A stretch of DNA of 64,000 nucleotides, taken from the NCBI RefSeq assembly GCF_024518835.1, contig NZ_JANIGO010000001.1, forward strand, positions 1 through 64,000, written 5' to 3'. The DNA comes from Limnobacter humi (GTDB lineage Bacteria > Pseudomonadota > Gammaproteobacteria > Burkholderiales > Burkholderiaceae_B). Under the pieces are notes generated by a model. The model saw only the letters and a list, made by a program, of their open reading frames with translations, was not told where the DNA came from and searched no databases. Shown here in pieces: positions 18,116-28,301 of this stretch. Each line of letters opens with the position of its first letter. Position 1 is the stretch's first letter. A program made the position numbers and the translations under genes.

Positions 18116-19348
18116 ATGAGTGACGTGAAGAAAGTGGTGCTGGCCTACTCCGGCGGACTGGACACCTCGGTGATTTTGAAGTGGCTGCAAGACAATTACC
18201 AATGCGAAGTAGTGACCTTTACAGCCGACCTCGGCCAGGGAGAAGAACTTGAACCCGCGCGCCAGAAGGCGCTGAAATTCGGCATCAAACCCGAGAACAT
18301 CTACATTGATGACGTTCGAGAAGAGTTCGTTCGCGACTTCGTGTTTCCGATGTTCCGGGCCAATACTGTGTATGAAGGTGAATATCTGCTGGGTACCTCG
18401 ATTGCACGCCCACTGATTGCCAAGCGATTGATTGAAATCGCCCGCGAAACCGGCGCTGACGCCATTTCCCATGGTGCAACCGGCAAGGGCAATGACCAAG
18501 TGCGCTTCGAACTGGGTGCTTATGCCCTCATGCCTGGGGTGAAGATCATTGCCCCGTGGCGTGAATGGGATCTGTTGTCCCGGGAGAAACTGCTGAAATA
18601 CGCGGAAGATGCCGGTATCGATATCGACATGAAACACCGCAACGGTGGTGCGCCCTATTCCATGGACGCCAACCTGCTGCACATCAGTTTTGAAGGCCGG
18701 CACCTGGAGAACCCCAGCGCCGAGGCCGAAGAAAGCATGTGGCGCTGGACGGTCAGCCCTGAGGCGGCCCCGGACCAGGCCGAGTATCTGGATGTTGAAT
18801 TTGAACAGGGCGATATTGTTGCCCTGAATGGCAAACGCCTAAGCGCAGCCGAAGTCCTGACCGAGCTGAACCGCCTGGGCGGCAAGCATGGCATCGGTCG
18901 CCTGGACCTGGTGGAAAACCGCTACGTCGGCATGAAGAGCCGCGGCTGTTATGAAACCCCCGGCGGAACGATCATTCTGAAGGCACACCGCGCCATCGAA
19001 TCCATCACGCTGGACCGTGAAGTGGCCCACCTCAAAGACGACCTGATGCCCCGCTACGCAAGCCTGATTTACAACGGTTACTGGTGGAGCCCGGAACGTG
19101 TCGCCCTGCAGACCTTGATCGACCACACGCAGCAGTGCGTGAACGGCTGGGTGCGCCTGAAGCTGTACAAGGGTAATGTGATTGTGGTGGCCCGCGACTC
19201 CAAGACCGATTCGTTGTTTGACCAAACCATTGCGACGTTTGACGAAGATGGCGGCGCGTACAACCAAGCCGATGCTGGTGGGTTTATCAAACTGAATGCC
19301 TTGCGGATGCGGATTGCTGCCAATGCACGCAACAAACGCGGGCAGTAA
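18116..19348 (+). CDS. argG: Argininosuccinate synthase
   Basis: ArgG joins citrulline and aspartate with ATP hydrolysis to AMP. The 410-aa protein starts [19 protein letters not shown], with the N-type ATP pyrophosphatase loop SGGLDTS, and also has [13 protein letters not shown]. It completes the argD-argF-argG series and ends in front of a strong terminator shared with the convergent murB. Confidence 0.98.
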   Translation: MSDVKKVVLAYSGGLDTSVILKWLQDNYQCEVVTFTADLGQGEELEPARQKALKFGIKPENIYIDDVREEFVRDFVFPMFRANTVYEGEYLLGTSIARPLIAKRLIEIARETGADAISHGATGKGNDQVRFELGAYALMPGVKIIAPWREWDLLSREKLLKYAEDAGIDIDMKHRNGGAPYSMDANLLHISFEGRHLENPSAEAEESMWRWTVSPEAAPDQAEYLDVEFEQGDIVALNGKRLSAAEVLTELNRLGGKHGIGRLDLVENRYVGMKSRGCYETPGGTIILKAHRAIESITLDREVAHLKDDLMPRYASLIYNGYWWSPERVALQTLIDHTQQCVNGWVRLKLYKGNVIVVARDSKTDSLFDQTIATFDEDGGAYNQADAGGFIKLNALRMRIAANARNKRGQ

Positions 19349-19376
19349 CGCCAACACCGAAACTGCTGCACAACGC

Positions 19377-19407
19377 AAAAAACCGGCCCTAGCGGCCGGT
19401 TTTTTTA
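19377..19407. terminator. Bidirectional terminator between argG and murB
   Basis: CCGGCC, a 5-nt loop and GGCCGG are flanked by A residues on the left and T residues on the right, so it can terminate both convergent transcripts. Confidence 0.85.
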
Positions 19408-19413
19408 TTCAAA

Positions 19414-20439
19414 TCAGTCAGCGATCAGATTGGGTTCGGCATCCAGATGAACACCAAAGCGGGCTTGAACTGCTTGCTGGATGCGCTCAATCAAGCTTAG
19501 CAAATGGGCGCCCTGCCCTGCCCCATGATTCACCAGAATCAGCGCCTGCCGCTCATAGACCCCCACCGATTGCTCAATGGCCCCCTTCAAACCACACTGC
19601 TCAATCAACCAGCCAGCCGCCAACTTAACCAAACCACCTTCAGCCGGAAAATGAACCAGTTGGGGATGCGCCAGCTTGAGTGACTCAAACTGCTCAACAG
19701 CCACCAGAGGATTTTTGAAAAAACTCCCGCTATTGCCGAGGACGACCGGGTCTGGCAATTTTTCAGTCCGAATGTCACTCACGGCTTTGAGGACATTCAA
19801 GGGGCTGACCACGCCCAGATCAGCCACACGGCGGGATAGGTCGCCATAGTGAAGTATCGGCACCCATTGAACAGGCAATGCAAAATCCACCGCCGTAATC
19901 ACCCAGCGCCCTTTGCCCGATTGCTTGAACACACTTTCCCGATAGGCAAATTCACAGGCTGTCAGATCCAGGGTTTGAAAGGTTCGCGTCTGCAGTTCAT
20001 ACACCTGAACAGTCCGAACGCGGTCTTTGAGTTCAACACCATAGGCACCAATGTTTTGAACAGGACCAGCGCCCACCGAGCCCGGAATCAAGGCCAGGTT
20101 TTCCAGCCCACCCCAACCCTGCTGTATGGTCCACTCCACCAGGTTGTGCCAGTTTTCCCCAGCCATGACCCGAAGATGATGATGGACACCGTCGCAACCC
20201 AGGTATTGCTTGCCGGTCAGCGCCATTTTCCAGACGGTGAGATCATTGACCTCGCGAACAAACACGGTGTTGCTGCCCTCACCCAGCAACAGCGCAGCCC
20301 GCCCCTGCTGAAGACTGTCGGCATACCGGACCAAATCGGATGTCGTTGAAATGGTGTGAAGCGCCTTTGCCCAGGCCTGCAGACCAAAGGTGTGCAGGGG
20401 CTTCAAATCCACTGGATAGGCGTCGCCGTGTGCTGACAT
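19414..20439 (-). CDS. murB: UDP-N-acetylenolpyruvoylglucosamine reductase
   Basis: MurB reduces UDP-GlcNAc-enolpyruvate to UDP-MurNAc with NADPH and FAD. With ATG 20439 the 341-aa protein has the length of the E. coli type I enzyme. Signatures include LLGEGSNTVF (FAD binding), IPGSVGAGPVQNIGAYG and NSGSFFKNP with the catalytic Ser. An ATG at 20472 would add 11 residues but lies in the yajQ promoter area. Confidence 0.95.
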   Translation of the reverse strand: MSAHGDAYPVDLKPLHTFGLQAWAKALHTISTTSDLVRYADSLQQGRAALLLGEGSNTVFVREVNDLTVWKMALTGKQYLGCDGVHHHLRVMAGENWHNLVEWTIQQGWGGLENLALIPGSVGAGPVQNIGAYGVELKDRVRTVQVYELQTRTFQTLDLTACEFAYRESVFKQSGKGRWVITAVDFALPVQWVPILHYGDLSRRVADLGVVSPLNVLKAVSDIRTEKLPDPVVLGNSGSFFKNPLVAVEQFESLKLAHPQLVHFPAEGGLVKLAAGWLIEQCGLKGAIEQSVGVYERQALILVNHGAGQGAHLLSLIERIQQAVQARFGVHLDAEPNLIAD

Positions 20440-20492
20440 GGTGGGTGTTCTAGGGATTACAATTGAATCCATTGTGCTTGAAGGAATGAACT

Positions 20493-20978
20493 ATGCCGTC
20501 TTTTGATGTGGTCTGCAAACCAGACTTGATTGAACTGCGAAATGCCGTTGACCAGGTGAACAAAGAAATCACGAATCGCTTTGACTTCAAGGGATCCGAT
20601 TCCCGGGTTGAGCTGAACGATGACACGCTGTACGTGTACGCGGACGATGACTTTAAATTGGAACAAGTGTCCGAGGTGATTCGAAACAAATTCGCAAAAC
20701 GAAATGTGGATGTGCGGTTTTTGACGTTTGACAAAAAGGAAAAAATTTCCGGCGACAAACTCAAACAAACCGTGTTGGTTAAAAACGGCCTTGACAAAGA
20801 CCTCGCCAAGCAAGTGGTCAAGGAAATCAAGGACAGCAAAATGAAAGTACAGGCCAGCATTCAGGGCGACACCGTGCGCGTGACTGGCGCAAAACGCGAT
20901 GATCTCCAGGCTGCAATTGCCTTGCTCAAAAAACAAGTCACCGACACGCCGTTGGGCTTTGAAAACTTCAGGGATTAA
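20493..20978 (+). CDS. yajQ: YajQ-family nucleotide-binding protein
   Basis: The 161-aa protein matches the YajQ family over its whole length ([19 protein letters not shown] at the start, [11 protein letters not shown] in the middle). Some members bind cyclic di-GMP and act as transcription co-regulators, while others are linked to phage or RNA interactions; which applies here is unknown. A TACAAT at 20458-20463 is a likely -10 box. It lies 7 bp before the UreE-like gene. Confidence 0.93.
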   Translation: MPSFDVVCKPDLIELRNAVDQVNKEITNRFDFKGSDSRVELNDDTLYVYADDDFKLEQVSEVIRNKFAKRNVDVRFLTFDKKEKISGDKLKQTVLVKNGLDKDLAKQVVKEIKDSKMKVQASIQGDTVRVTGAKRDDLQAAIALLKKQVTDTPLGFENFRD

Positions 20979-20985
20979 ACTCACC

Positions 20986-21579
20986 ATGAGCCATTCACAC
21001 GATCACGATCACGATCACAGCCACTGCAACCACGACCATTCGGTGGTGTACAACAAGGTGGTCAAAGCCAGCCACAAGGTGGCTGCCGTATTGCTGCGCA
21101 ACGCCAAAACCCTCGCCTTGACCTTTGATCAACGACAGGAATTGCCGCACGATTGCCCCACCACCGATGGCGGCAGTATCGTTTGTCACATTGATGAACC
21201 GGTCGAACCCGGGGACAGACTGGTGTCGAACACCAATGAGTGGGCGGTGGTGCAGGCTGCACCCGAAGCCTTGTTTGAGGTGGCACGCGGACAAAACGGT
21301 TACGAGGCTTTTATCCACATTGCAGGCCTTGAAATGTGGCCTTTGCAATTGACCGAGCTTGGCGCGCGCGTCGTGGCCAGCCATGAATGCATGCACATGC
21401 TGGAACACTTCGGTCTGCAATTCCAACAGATTGAAGCCCCCATGCTGGAATTGAGCGTGCCTGAGATTAAACACCACGATTGCTGCGACCACGACCATGG
21501 CCATGAACACGGCCATGAGCATGCGCACGACGGGCACGACCACAGCCATTGTGGCCATGACCACAAACACGACCACTGA
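20986..21579 (+). CDS. His-rich UreE-like metal-binding protein
   Basis: The 197-aa protein has a His/Asp-rich N-terminus (MSHSHDHDHDHSHCNHDH), a central region of about 120 residues resembling UreE, and a C-terminal tail with repeated His, Asp and Gly plus two adjacent Cys. UreE-like features are LTFDQRQELP, EPGDRLV, VVQAAPEALFEV and ASHECMHMLEHFGL; the SHECM His aligns with the conserved metal-binding His of UreE. UreE delivers nickel to urease, but no urease gene is present in the window. It lies 38 bp before pepN, a zinc enzyme. A nickel or zinc store or chaperone role is inference. Confidence 0.75.
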   Translation: MSHSHDHDHDHSHCNHDHSVVYNKVVKASHKVAAVLLRNAKTLALTFDQRQELPHDCPTTDGGSIVCHIDEPVEPGDRLVSNTNEWAVVQAAPEALFEVARGQNGYEAFIHIAGLEMWPLQLTELGARVVASHECMHMLEHFGLQFQQIEAPMLELSVPEIKHHDCCDHDHGHEHGHEHAHDGHDHSHCGHDHKHDH

Positions 21580-21617
21580 CATCCAGCCATTGTCATCACC
21601 CAGCAGGACCCCACGCC

Positions 21618-24335
21618 ATGAAAGACGCGCCAGCGACCGTGACCTTTTACCGCAAGGATTACAAAACACCCAATCACCGGATTGTAAAAACAGATCTGGT
21701 GTTTGAGCTGAACCCATCGCGAACCAAGGTCAAAAGCCGCTTGCAGTTTGAAGCGTGGGATGCGCAAGTCAACGACCTCGCCGCACTGGAACTCGATGGC
21801 GAAGCACTCGAACTGGAGTCCGTGACTCTGAATGGTCGCCAGCTGTCGAATACGGAGTACCTGCAAACCGATACCAGCTTGACCATTCCCCATGCAGGAC
21901 GACACGGTGTGCTGGAATTGACGGTGTACAACCAACCCGACCAAAACACCCGTCTGGAAGGGCTGTATGTATCCAACGGCAATTTTTTTACTCAATGTGA
22001 GGCGCAGGGGTTTCGCCGCATCACCTATTTCCCGGATCGACCCGATGTACTGAGCAAATTCACCGTCACGCTAATCGCCAACAAAGCCTCCCACCCGGTG
22101 ACACTGAGCAACGGTAACCTGCTGGAAGCCCGTGACCTGGACGATGGATTGCACCTGAGCCGTTGGGAAGACCCCTTCCCAAAACCCGCTTACCTCTTCG
22201 CGCTGGTGGGTGGTAATTTTGTCTGTCAGGAAGAAACGATCACCAAGGGCAATGGTCAAACAGCCCTTCTGCAGGTGTGGGTGGAACCCGGTAACCTGGA
22301 CAAAACAGACTTTGCCATGCAAAGCCTGAAACGCTCCATCGAGTGGGACCGTCAACGCTTTGGCCTGGACCTGGACCTGGACCGCTTCATGATTGTGGCC
22401 ACAGCTGACTTCAACATGGGGGCCATGGAAAACAAAGGCTTGAACATTTTCAACACCAAGTTTGTGTTCGCCAACCCGCAGTTGGCCACCGATGTGGATT
22501 TTGAGAATGTGGAAAGTGTGGTGGGGCATGAATACTTTCACAACTGGACCGGCAACCGCGTGACCTGCCAGGATTGGTTCCAGCTTTCCCTGAAGGAAGG
22601 GCTGACGGTATTTCGGGATCAAGAATTTTCAGCCGACATGCTGGCCCACGGTTTGAGCCCGGAACAAGCTGCATCCGCACGGGCTGTAAAACGCATTGAT
22701 GATGTGAAGGTTTTGCGTGCGGCACAATTTCCGGAAGATGCTGGCCCCATGGCCCACCCTATCCGCCCCGACAGCTATCAGGAAATCAACAATTTCTACA
22801 CGGTGACTGTGTATGAAAAAGGCGCAGAGGTCATTCGCATGCAGCACACGCTGCTGGGCGAGGCCTTGTTTCAACGCGGCATGCAAATTTATTTTGAGCG
22901 CCATGACGGCCAAGCCGCCACCTGCGAGCAATTTGTGTCAGCCATGGAAACCGCCTTGCAGGAAAGCAATCCTGGTTTGAACTTGCAACAGTTTCGGCAC
23001 TGGTATTCGCAGGCGGGTACACCCGAGGTTCATGCGAGCTGGGCTCACGATGTGAGCCTGGGTGAGTTGACTCTGATATTGAAACAGCGGTGTGCGCCTA
23101 CACCGGGACAAGCCAGCAAACCCGCGTTTCATATTCCAATCCGGCTGGGTTTTGTCGATCAGCAAGGCTGCGACCAGGCATTGTTGCTCAAAGGTGATGC
23201 CACCGCACTGCGGGGTGATGTTCTCAACCTCACGCAGACTGAGCAGCGCTTTGTCTTTACAGGCCTGAGAACCCCCGTGGTTCCGTCCTTGCTACGTGGG
23301 TTTTCTGCACCAGTGAATTTGCGCACCAGCCACAGCTCAGCAGACCTCATCTTTCTTGCGGCGCATGACAATGACCCGTTCAACCGCTGGGACGCAGGTC
23401 AGCAGGTGTATGCCAAAGCAGTTCAAGAAGTGCTGAAGCGTCAAGGCGATACCCACGGCGAAGCGGTTCAGGCTGCACTCGAGGTATTTGGCAACCTGCT
23501 CAACGACCATCGCCTATCGGATGGCTATTTGGCCATTGCCTTGCAGCTGCCGGGTGAAGGAGCCTTGTTTGAACAGCAGGAAGGCTTGGTGGACCCGGTC
23601 GCCTTGCACATGGCCCGCTGTGCCCTTCGCGATCGCATAAGTGCCCAGTTCCAGGGCGAATTGATGGCGCTTTACAAAGCACGGTACAAACCTGGTGAGG
23701 CCTATGCCTACACCACGGTGGCCGCTGGCGAACGCGCACTGAAAAATCTGTGCTTGAGCTATCTCGTGGCGGGTGCTGAACCTGAAGACCTTGCATTGGC
23801 CCAACAACAATATGCCGAATGCAACAACATGACGGACCGCGTAGCGGCCCTCAGTGCCCTGGTGTACAACGGCCCCGCCAACACCCCGGAATTGGCGCAC
23901 TACTATCAATTGTTTGGGCACGAAGCCCTGGCCATCGACAAATGGTTCATGCTGCAGGCCACAGTGCCTGCCAGCAACACGGACGTGGATACCTTGGCAC
24001 AAGTCAAAACCCTGTTGAAACACCCGGCGTTTACCTTGAAGAACCCCAACCGGGCGCGCTCACTGTTGGGGGCATTTGCCATGCAAAATCCCAGCGTGTT
24101 TCACCAGCACAGTGGTCAAGGTTATGCGTTGTGGGCCGATCTGGTCATTGAACTCAATGGCATCAACCCCCAGGTCGCAGCCAGAATGGCCCGCGCGCTG
24201 GACCGCTGGACCAAACTGGTCACGCCCTTGCAGGTCCATGCTCGCCAGGCACTGGAACGTATTCATGGCACCAGCCAGTTGTCGCCCGATGTGCGGGAAG
24301 TCATCGGCAAAGCCCTGGCAGCGGCACCGCACTGA
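21618..24335 (+). CDS. pepN: Aminopeptidase N (M1 family)
   Basis: PepN removes N-terminal amino acids from peptides in the cytoplasm. The 905-aa protein is of normal length. Exopeptidase motif GAMENKG lies near residue 267. The zinc site is HEYFH at 304-308 with the third ligand Glu327 in LSLKEGLTVF. The C-terminal part is the usual helical domain. The start is ATG 21618. Confidence 0.97.
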   Translation: MKDAPATVTFYRKDYKTPNHRIVKTDLVFELNPSRTKVKSRLQFEAWDAQVNDLAALELDGEALELESVTLNGRQLSNTEYLQTDTSLTIPHAGRHGVLELTVYNQPDQNTRLEGLYVSNGNFFTQCEAQGFRRITYFPDRPDVLSKFTVTLIANKASHPVTLSNGNLLEARDLDDGLHLSRWEDPFPKPAYLFALVGGNFVCQEETITKGNGQTALLQVWVEPGNLDKTDFAMQSLKRSIEWDRQRFGLDLDLDRFMIVATADFNMGAMENKGLNIFNTKFVFANPQLATDVDFENVESVVGHEYFHNWTGNRVTCQDWFQLSLKEGLTVFRDQEFSADMLAHGLSPEQAASARAVKRIDDVKVLRAAQFPEDAGPMAHPIRPDSYQEINNFYTVTVYEKGAEVIRMQHTLLGEALFQRGMQIYFERHDGQAATCEQFVSAMETALQESNPGLNLQQFRHWYSQAGTPEVHASWAHDVSLGELTLILKQRCAPTPGQASKPAFHIPIRLGFVDQQGCDQALLLKGDATALRGDVLNLTQTEQRFVFTGLRTPVVPSLLRGFSAPVNLRTSHSSADLIFLAAHDNDPFNRWDAGQQVYAKAVQEVLKRQGDTHGEAVQAALEVFGNLLNDHRLSDGYLAIALQLPGEGALFEQQEGLVDPVALHMARCALRDRISAQFQGELMALYKARYKPGEAYAYTTVAAGERALKNLCLSYLVAGAEPEDLALAQQQYAECNNMTDRVAALSALVYNGPANTPELAHYYQLFGHEALAIDKWFMLQATVPASNTDVDTLAQVKTLLKHPAFTLKNPNRARSLLGAFAMQNPSVFHQHSGQGYALWADLVIELNGINPQVAARMARALDRWTKLVTPLQVHARQALERIHGTSQLSPDVREVIGKALAAAPH

Positions 24336-24380
24336 GCGGCCCTTCGGTACAATATTTGCAAATTTTCAATCAGGACAACC

Positions 24381-25379
24381 ATGAGCATGATCACTTTAAG
24401 CCAGTACCTGAAAGCCGCGGAAGGCGCTGCGGGGCACGGCCGAATTACGCCAGAATTGAGCACCCTGATTCATGCGCTATCAGGTGTTTCGCAACATATC
24501 TCGGCGGCGGTCCACAAAGGTGCATTGAGTGGTGTGCTGGGCACAGCCGGGACCGAAAACGTGCAGGGCGAAACCCAGAAAAACCTCGACATCATCGCCA
24601 ACGACATGATTTTGGTGGCCTTGGCGGCCAGTGGGGTGGTGGCTGGTATGGCCTCTGAGGAACTGGACGATTGCTCACCCGTCCCTGGTCATGCGGACAA
24701 ACCGTATTTGGTGCTGTTTGACCCGCTGGATGGGTCCAGCAACATCGACGTGAATGTGTCCATTGGGACCATTTTCTCGGTGCTGCCCAACCCACGCACT
24801 GGTGACATCAACAACCACAGCTTTCTGCAACCCGGCACCGCACAAGTGGCGGCCGGTTACGTGGTGTATGGACCCCAAACGTCGTTGGTGTTGACCTTCG
24901 GCAACGGTGTGGCCGCATTTACGTTGGATCGCGAGGCCGGTGAATATGTGCTGACCACCCCAGCGATGGACATTCCCGCAGACACCAAAGAATTTGCCAT
25001 CAACATGTCCAACCAGCGCCACTGGTACCCACCAGTGCAGAAATACATCGCGGAACTGCTGGCAGGAAAAACCGGCGAACGCGGTAAGGATTTCAACATG
25101 CGCTGGATCGCGTCCATGGTGGCCGATGTCCATCGCGTGTTGACTCGTGGCGGAATTTTCATGTACCCCAAAGATTTGCGCGACCCCAATAAGCCCGGCA
25201 AACTGCGATTGATGTACGAAGCCAATCCCATGAGTTTCCTGGTTGAACAGGCTGGCGGAAAATCATTTGATGCCGCCCAGCGCATACTGGACATTCAACC
25301 CACAGAACTGCACCAGCGTTGCGCGGTGATGCTGGGCTCAGCCCATGAAGTACAACGGGTGGCCGATTACCACCTGTAA
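24381..25379 (+). CDS. fbp: Fructose-1,6-bisphosphatase, class I
   Basis: Fbp dephosphorylates fructose 1,6-bisphosphate in gluconeogenesis. The 332-aa protein contains the metal-binding [10 protein letters not shown] from residue 114 and [20 protein letters not shown] near the C-terminus. A TACAAT at 24348-24353 may be its own -10 box. It lies 45 bp after pepN and meets the BepA-like gene convergently. Confidence 0.97.
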   Translation: MSMITLSQYLKAAEGAAGHGRITPELSTLIHALSGVSQHISAAVHKGALSGVLGTAGTENVQGETQKNLDIIANDMILVALAASGVVAGMASEELDDCSPVPGHADKPYLVLFDPLDGSSNIDVNVSIGTIFSVLPNPRTGDINNHSFLQPGTAQVAAGYVVYGPQTSLVLTFGNGVAAFTLDREAGEYVLTTPAMDIPADTKEFAINMSNQRHWYPPVQKYIAELLAGKTGERGKDFNMRWIASMVADVHRVLTRGGIFMYPKDLRDPNKPGKLRLMYEANPMSFLVEQAGGKSFDAAQRILDIQPTELHQRCAVMLGSAHEVQRVADYHL

Positions 25380-25387
25380 ATGAACAC

Positions 25388-26983
25388 TCAAGGCCCGTTT
25401 CCGCTGGCCTTGAGGTACTCACGCTCCTCATCGGCCTTGCGCTTGTATTCCCGTTGTTTGGCGTCTATTTCAGCCAGCAGGTAGTAGTTGTCCTGCGCAT
25501 ACTGCTTAGCAATTTGCGTTTGCTCAATGGCGGGCAAATAGGCGCCTCTCAAGCTGTAGGATTGTGCCAAATATAGGTGATGGTCCGCCCGTTTGCCCAA
25601 AGCCAGCGCACTTTGGGACAGCAACTCGAACAGTTGTGGATTGGACCGGTAAATTTGGGTCAAATCACGCAGGTAGGTGTCTGACTGCTGGAACAGACCC
25701 AGGCGCTGCAGGCCATCGGCATACAACACCTTGGCAGACAGTTCATTTCGATAATCATTTTTAAGGCGTTCAAGCAAAGCCAGCACAACCTTTCCATCGT
25801 TATTCAGGTCCGCCACTAACTTTGGAGAACCCACATTCAACGCTTGTTGCGACGATGGGTAAGCAGCATCCAGACGGGTTTCAATCACCTGGCTTTGCAA
25901 CATCAGCGGCGCGATGACCGGTTTGCCCGCCATTGACTGGCGAAACAATTCCAGCGAACGATCTGCAGCCTCCTGGGCCTCCCTCTTTTTCAGTAAATTG
26001 GCATACACCAGCGATTTGCCGTACTCCAAAGCAATCGGGTTGGTGAATCCATCCTGCTCGTTTGGCGAACTCAGGGCCTTCAGTCGATCGCTCCATTGCT
26101 GGTTGCTTTTGTCACCATATACCAACGCCTTCATTCGCAACAACTCGAAATCCAGCGGCGCCGGCGGCCTGACGCCTTTGCCAGCATCAATACCCACCCG
26201 GTTCCGGATATCGGCAATTCGCTCAGTGGTCAGCGGGTGGGTGCGAAGGTAGGCGGGCGCATTGTTCTCGTACAGCCGCGAGGCTGTTTGAAGGCGGCCA
26301 AAAAAATCAACCATTCCTTGCGTGTTGAAACCAGCGGACTGCAATGTCTGAAAACCAACCCGATCCGCCTCACGTTCAGCATCGCGCGAAAAGGCCAGCT
26401 GCTGATCAATTCCGTACCCAGCACCAGCGGCCATAATGCCGGTGGCCGCTTGTGGATTGCTGGATGCCACCAGGATGGCGGCAATCATCGCAGCAGCCGA
26501 CACCATGGTTGTCTGTTTTTGCTGACCAAAACGGCGTGCAATGTGGCGTTGCGTGACGTGCCCTACTTCGTGTGCCAACACCGAGGCCAATTCTGACTCG
26601 TTGCGCGCGGCTGCAATCAACCCGGTGTGCACACCGATGTAGCCGCCTGGCATGGCAAAAGCGTTGATGGCTTTGTCCGTCACCAGGAAAAATTCAAAAT
26701 TCGCGGGTGATTCACCGGCTGCTTGCGCAATTTTTGCACCCAGTTTGGTGAGGTACCCCGTGATTTCCGGATCAGAATTGACAGCGCCGTAGGCCTTGTA
26801 GTCCCGCATGATAAGCGCCCCCAAGCGACGCTCGTCCTGCACGGACAACTCTGCACCACCTGCATCGCCCAGGCTGGGCAAATTGCTCAACGCATCCGCA
26901 TGTGCGGCTGGCCCAGGCCAGGCGGACAGTGCGCCAGCCAAGCACAACAGACTGATCAGAGATTTGCAGATACGAATGGCCAT
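25388..26983 (-). CDS. bepA: BepA-like M48 metalloprotease with C-terminal repeats
   Basis: This is probably a periplasmic protease and chaperone for outer-membrane assembly. The 531-aa protein has a signal peptide (about 1-29, ending AAHA), the zinc motif HEVGH at 138-142 and the third ligand Glu203 in DAEREADR. The C-terminal half (about 300-500) is helical and looks like TPR repeats, as in BepA/YfgC. ATG 26983 is preferred over TTG 26992. Assignment as BepA rather than a related M48 protein such as LoiP is likely because of the C-terminal repeats. Confidence 0.88.
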   Translation of the reverse strand: MAIRICKSLISLLCLAGALSAWPGPAAHADALSNLPSLGDAGGAELSVQDERRLGALIMRDYKAYGAVNSDPEITGYLTKLGAKIAQAAGESPANFEFFLVTDKAINAFAMPGGYIGVHTGLIAAARNESELASVLAHEVGHVTQRHIARRFGQQKQTTMVSAAAMIAAILVASSNPQAATGIMAAGAGYGIDQQLAFSRDAEREADRVGFQTLQSAGFNTQGMVDFFGRLQTASRLYENNAPAYLRTHPLTTERIADIRNRVGIDAGKGVRPPAPLDFELLRMKALVYGDKSNQQWSDRLKALSSPNEQDGFTNPIALEYGKSLVYANLLKKREAQEAADRSLELFRQSMAGKPVIAPLMLQSQVIETRLDAAYPSSQQALNVGSPKLVADLNNDGKVVLALLERLKNDYRNELSAKVLYADGLQRLGLFQQSDTYLRDLTQIYRSNPQLFELLSQSALALGKRADHHLYLAQSYSLRGAYLPAIEQTQIAKQYAQDNYYLLAEIDAKQREYKRKADEEREYLKASGNGP

Positions 26984-27110
26984 TGGCAACAATCAGGGGA
27001 TGAACCTCTGGGTATGATAGCGCGATGCCCTGCAAGTTCAACGCACGTTGTCAAGGGGGGCGCTAAAATTGCGGTAAAGATCTGTAAACAGTCATCTCGG
27101 GAAGCAACAC

Positions 27111-27584
27111 ATGAACGGCCTTACACACTTTGACCAGCACGGCAACGCACACATGGTGGACGTCGGTGCAAAAACGGACACCGAACGCAAAGCGGTGGCC
27201 ACTGGCCGAATTCGACTGGGTGCCGAGGCCTACGCTGCGCTGAAAGCGGGAACCAGTAAAAAGGGCGATGTTCTGGGCGTGGCAAGAATTGCGGCCATTC
27301 AGGGCGCAAAACGCACATCGGATTTAATCCCGTTGTGCCATCCACTACCTCTGACTCGTCTGGCGGTTGAATTTGAACTGGATGACACCCAGTGCGAGGT
27401 TACCTGCTACTGCACAGCCCAAACCGTGGGCAAAACCGGTGTGGAGATGGAAGCCTTGACCGGTGTACAAGTCGGGTTGCTGACCATTTACGACATGCTG
27501 AAAGCAATTGACAAAGGCATGGTGATGGTTGAAACCCGCCTCGTTGAAAAGCGAGGCGGGAAAAGTGATTTCACGTCAGTCTAA
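27111..27584 (+). CDS. moaC: Cyclic pyranopterin monophosphate synthase accessory protein MoaC
   Basis: MoaC acts after MoaA to make cyclic pyranopterin monophosphate, the first intermediate of molybdenum cofactor. The 157-aa protein has [16 protein letters not shown], the catalytic-region [11 protein letters not shown] and [20 protein letters not shown]. It is isolated from other moa genes here and ends 18 bp from the convergent pilin gene. Confidence 0.96.
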   Translation: MNGLTHFDQHGNAHMVDVGAKTDTERKAVATGRIRLGAEAYAALKAGTSKKGDVLGVARIAAIQGAKRTSDLIPLCHPLPLTRLAVEFELDDTQCEVTCYCTAQTVGKTGVEMEALTGVQVGLLTIYDMLKAIDKGMVMVETRLVEKRGGKSDFTSV

Positions 27585-27602
27585 ACGACGGATCCGACAA
27601 CA

Positions 27603-28130
27603 CTACTTAGGTTGATTTCGGCAAATGGCCGGAACAAAATCCAGGGCCTGAGCGGTAGCGGCCGCGTTGCCAGTACCGCTGGCTCCTAACGAACATGCCC
27701 ATGACACAATTGTTTGACCGTTGGAGGCAAGGGCTGGTGGGTTGGCGTTGTTCAATGGTTGAATATAAATGTATTGGCCACGAACTGCTGCCGGAATGGT
27801 ATTGCCCGTCGACAGTTGAACAACAATGCCGCGGTTGCCGACCGTTACACCCTGAACGTTTGGCGTGGTAATGGACGGACAGTTGGCTTGACTATTGGTT
27901 GTCGGAAAGGCGCCGTTGGTGGCGTAATATTCCAGAAAACCCGTTTTACAACCCTGGGCATAGTTGATCGCTTCAGAAATTCGACCGCGGGCTAGGTAGT
28001 TGGCAAAAGCGGGCACAGCAATGGCCGCCAGCACACCCACAATGGCGATGGCAATCATCAATTCAATCAACGTGAAACCGCCAGACCGTTTATTCAGGCC
28101 ACGACGGGAAAATTTTCGGATAGCGCTCAT
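27603..28130 (-). CDS. pilA: Type IV pilin-like protein
   Basis: The 175-aa prepilin has an 18-residue leader ending GG before [19 protein letters not shown], with the conserved Glu5 of the mature protein and a long hydrophobic helix. Two Cys near the C-terminus (SWACSLG and PAICRNQ) could form the usual D-region disulfide. The leader is longer than the 6-7 residues typical of type IVa pilins. No assembly or glycosylation gene lies next to it. It starts at ATG 28130 behind TGAGGA. It is transcribed separately from sucCD, which ends in a strong terminator upstream. Confidence 0.88.
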   Translation of the reverse strand: MSAIRKFSRRGLNKRSGGFTLIELMIAIAIVGVLAAIAVPAFANYLARGRISEAINYAQGCKTGFLEYYATNGAFPTTNSQANCPSITTPNVQGVTVGNRGIVVQLSTGNTIPAAVRGQYIYIQPLNNANPPALASNGQTIVSWACSLGASGTGNAAATAQALDFVPAICRNQPK

Positions 28131-28212
28131 GTTGTCCTCAGGGGGAGTGGTCAATGAGCGTTCATTGTTGGCCAGGGGGGCCGGTGGTTATTACCCCCAT
28201 TTGCGTGAAAAA

Positions 28213-28248
28213 CAAAACCCCACCTGTTGGGATTAACAGGTGGGGTTT
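28213..28248 (-). terminator. Terminator of the sucCD operon
   Basis: A perfect 14-bp inverted repeat (28215-28228 and 28235-28248) around a 6-nt loop. On the minus strand the stem ends in TTTTGTTTTT. It separates sucD from the pilin gene. Confidence 0.85.
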
Positions 28249-28301
28249 GACAAGGCGATATATAACTCTCTGGAGTACTGTAACCGCAGCTTGGACTTAC
28301 A

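Noticed and set aside
28131-28212. Sigma-54 promoter for the pilin gene
   Set aside because: No TGGCAC-N5-TTGC sequence with correct GG/GC spacing was found, though pilA genes often have one.
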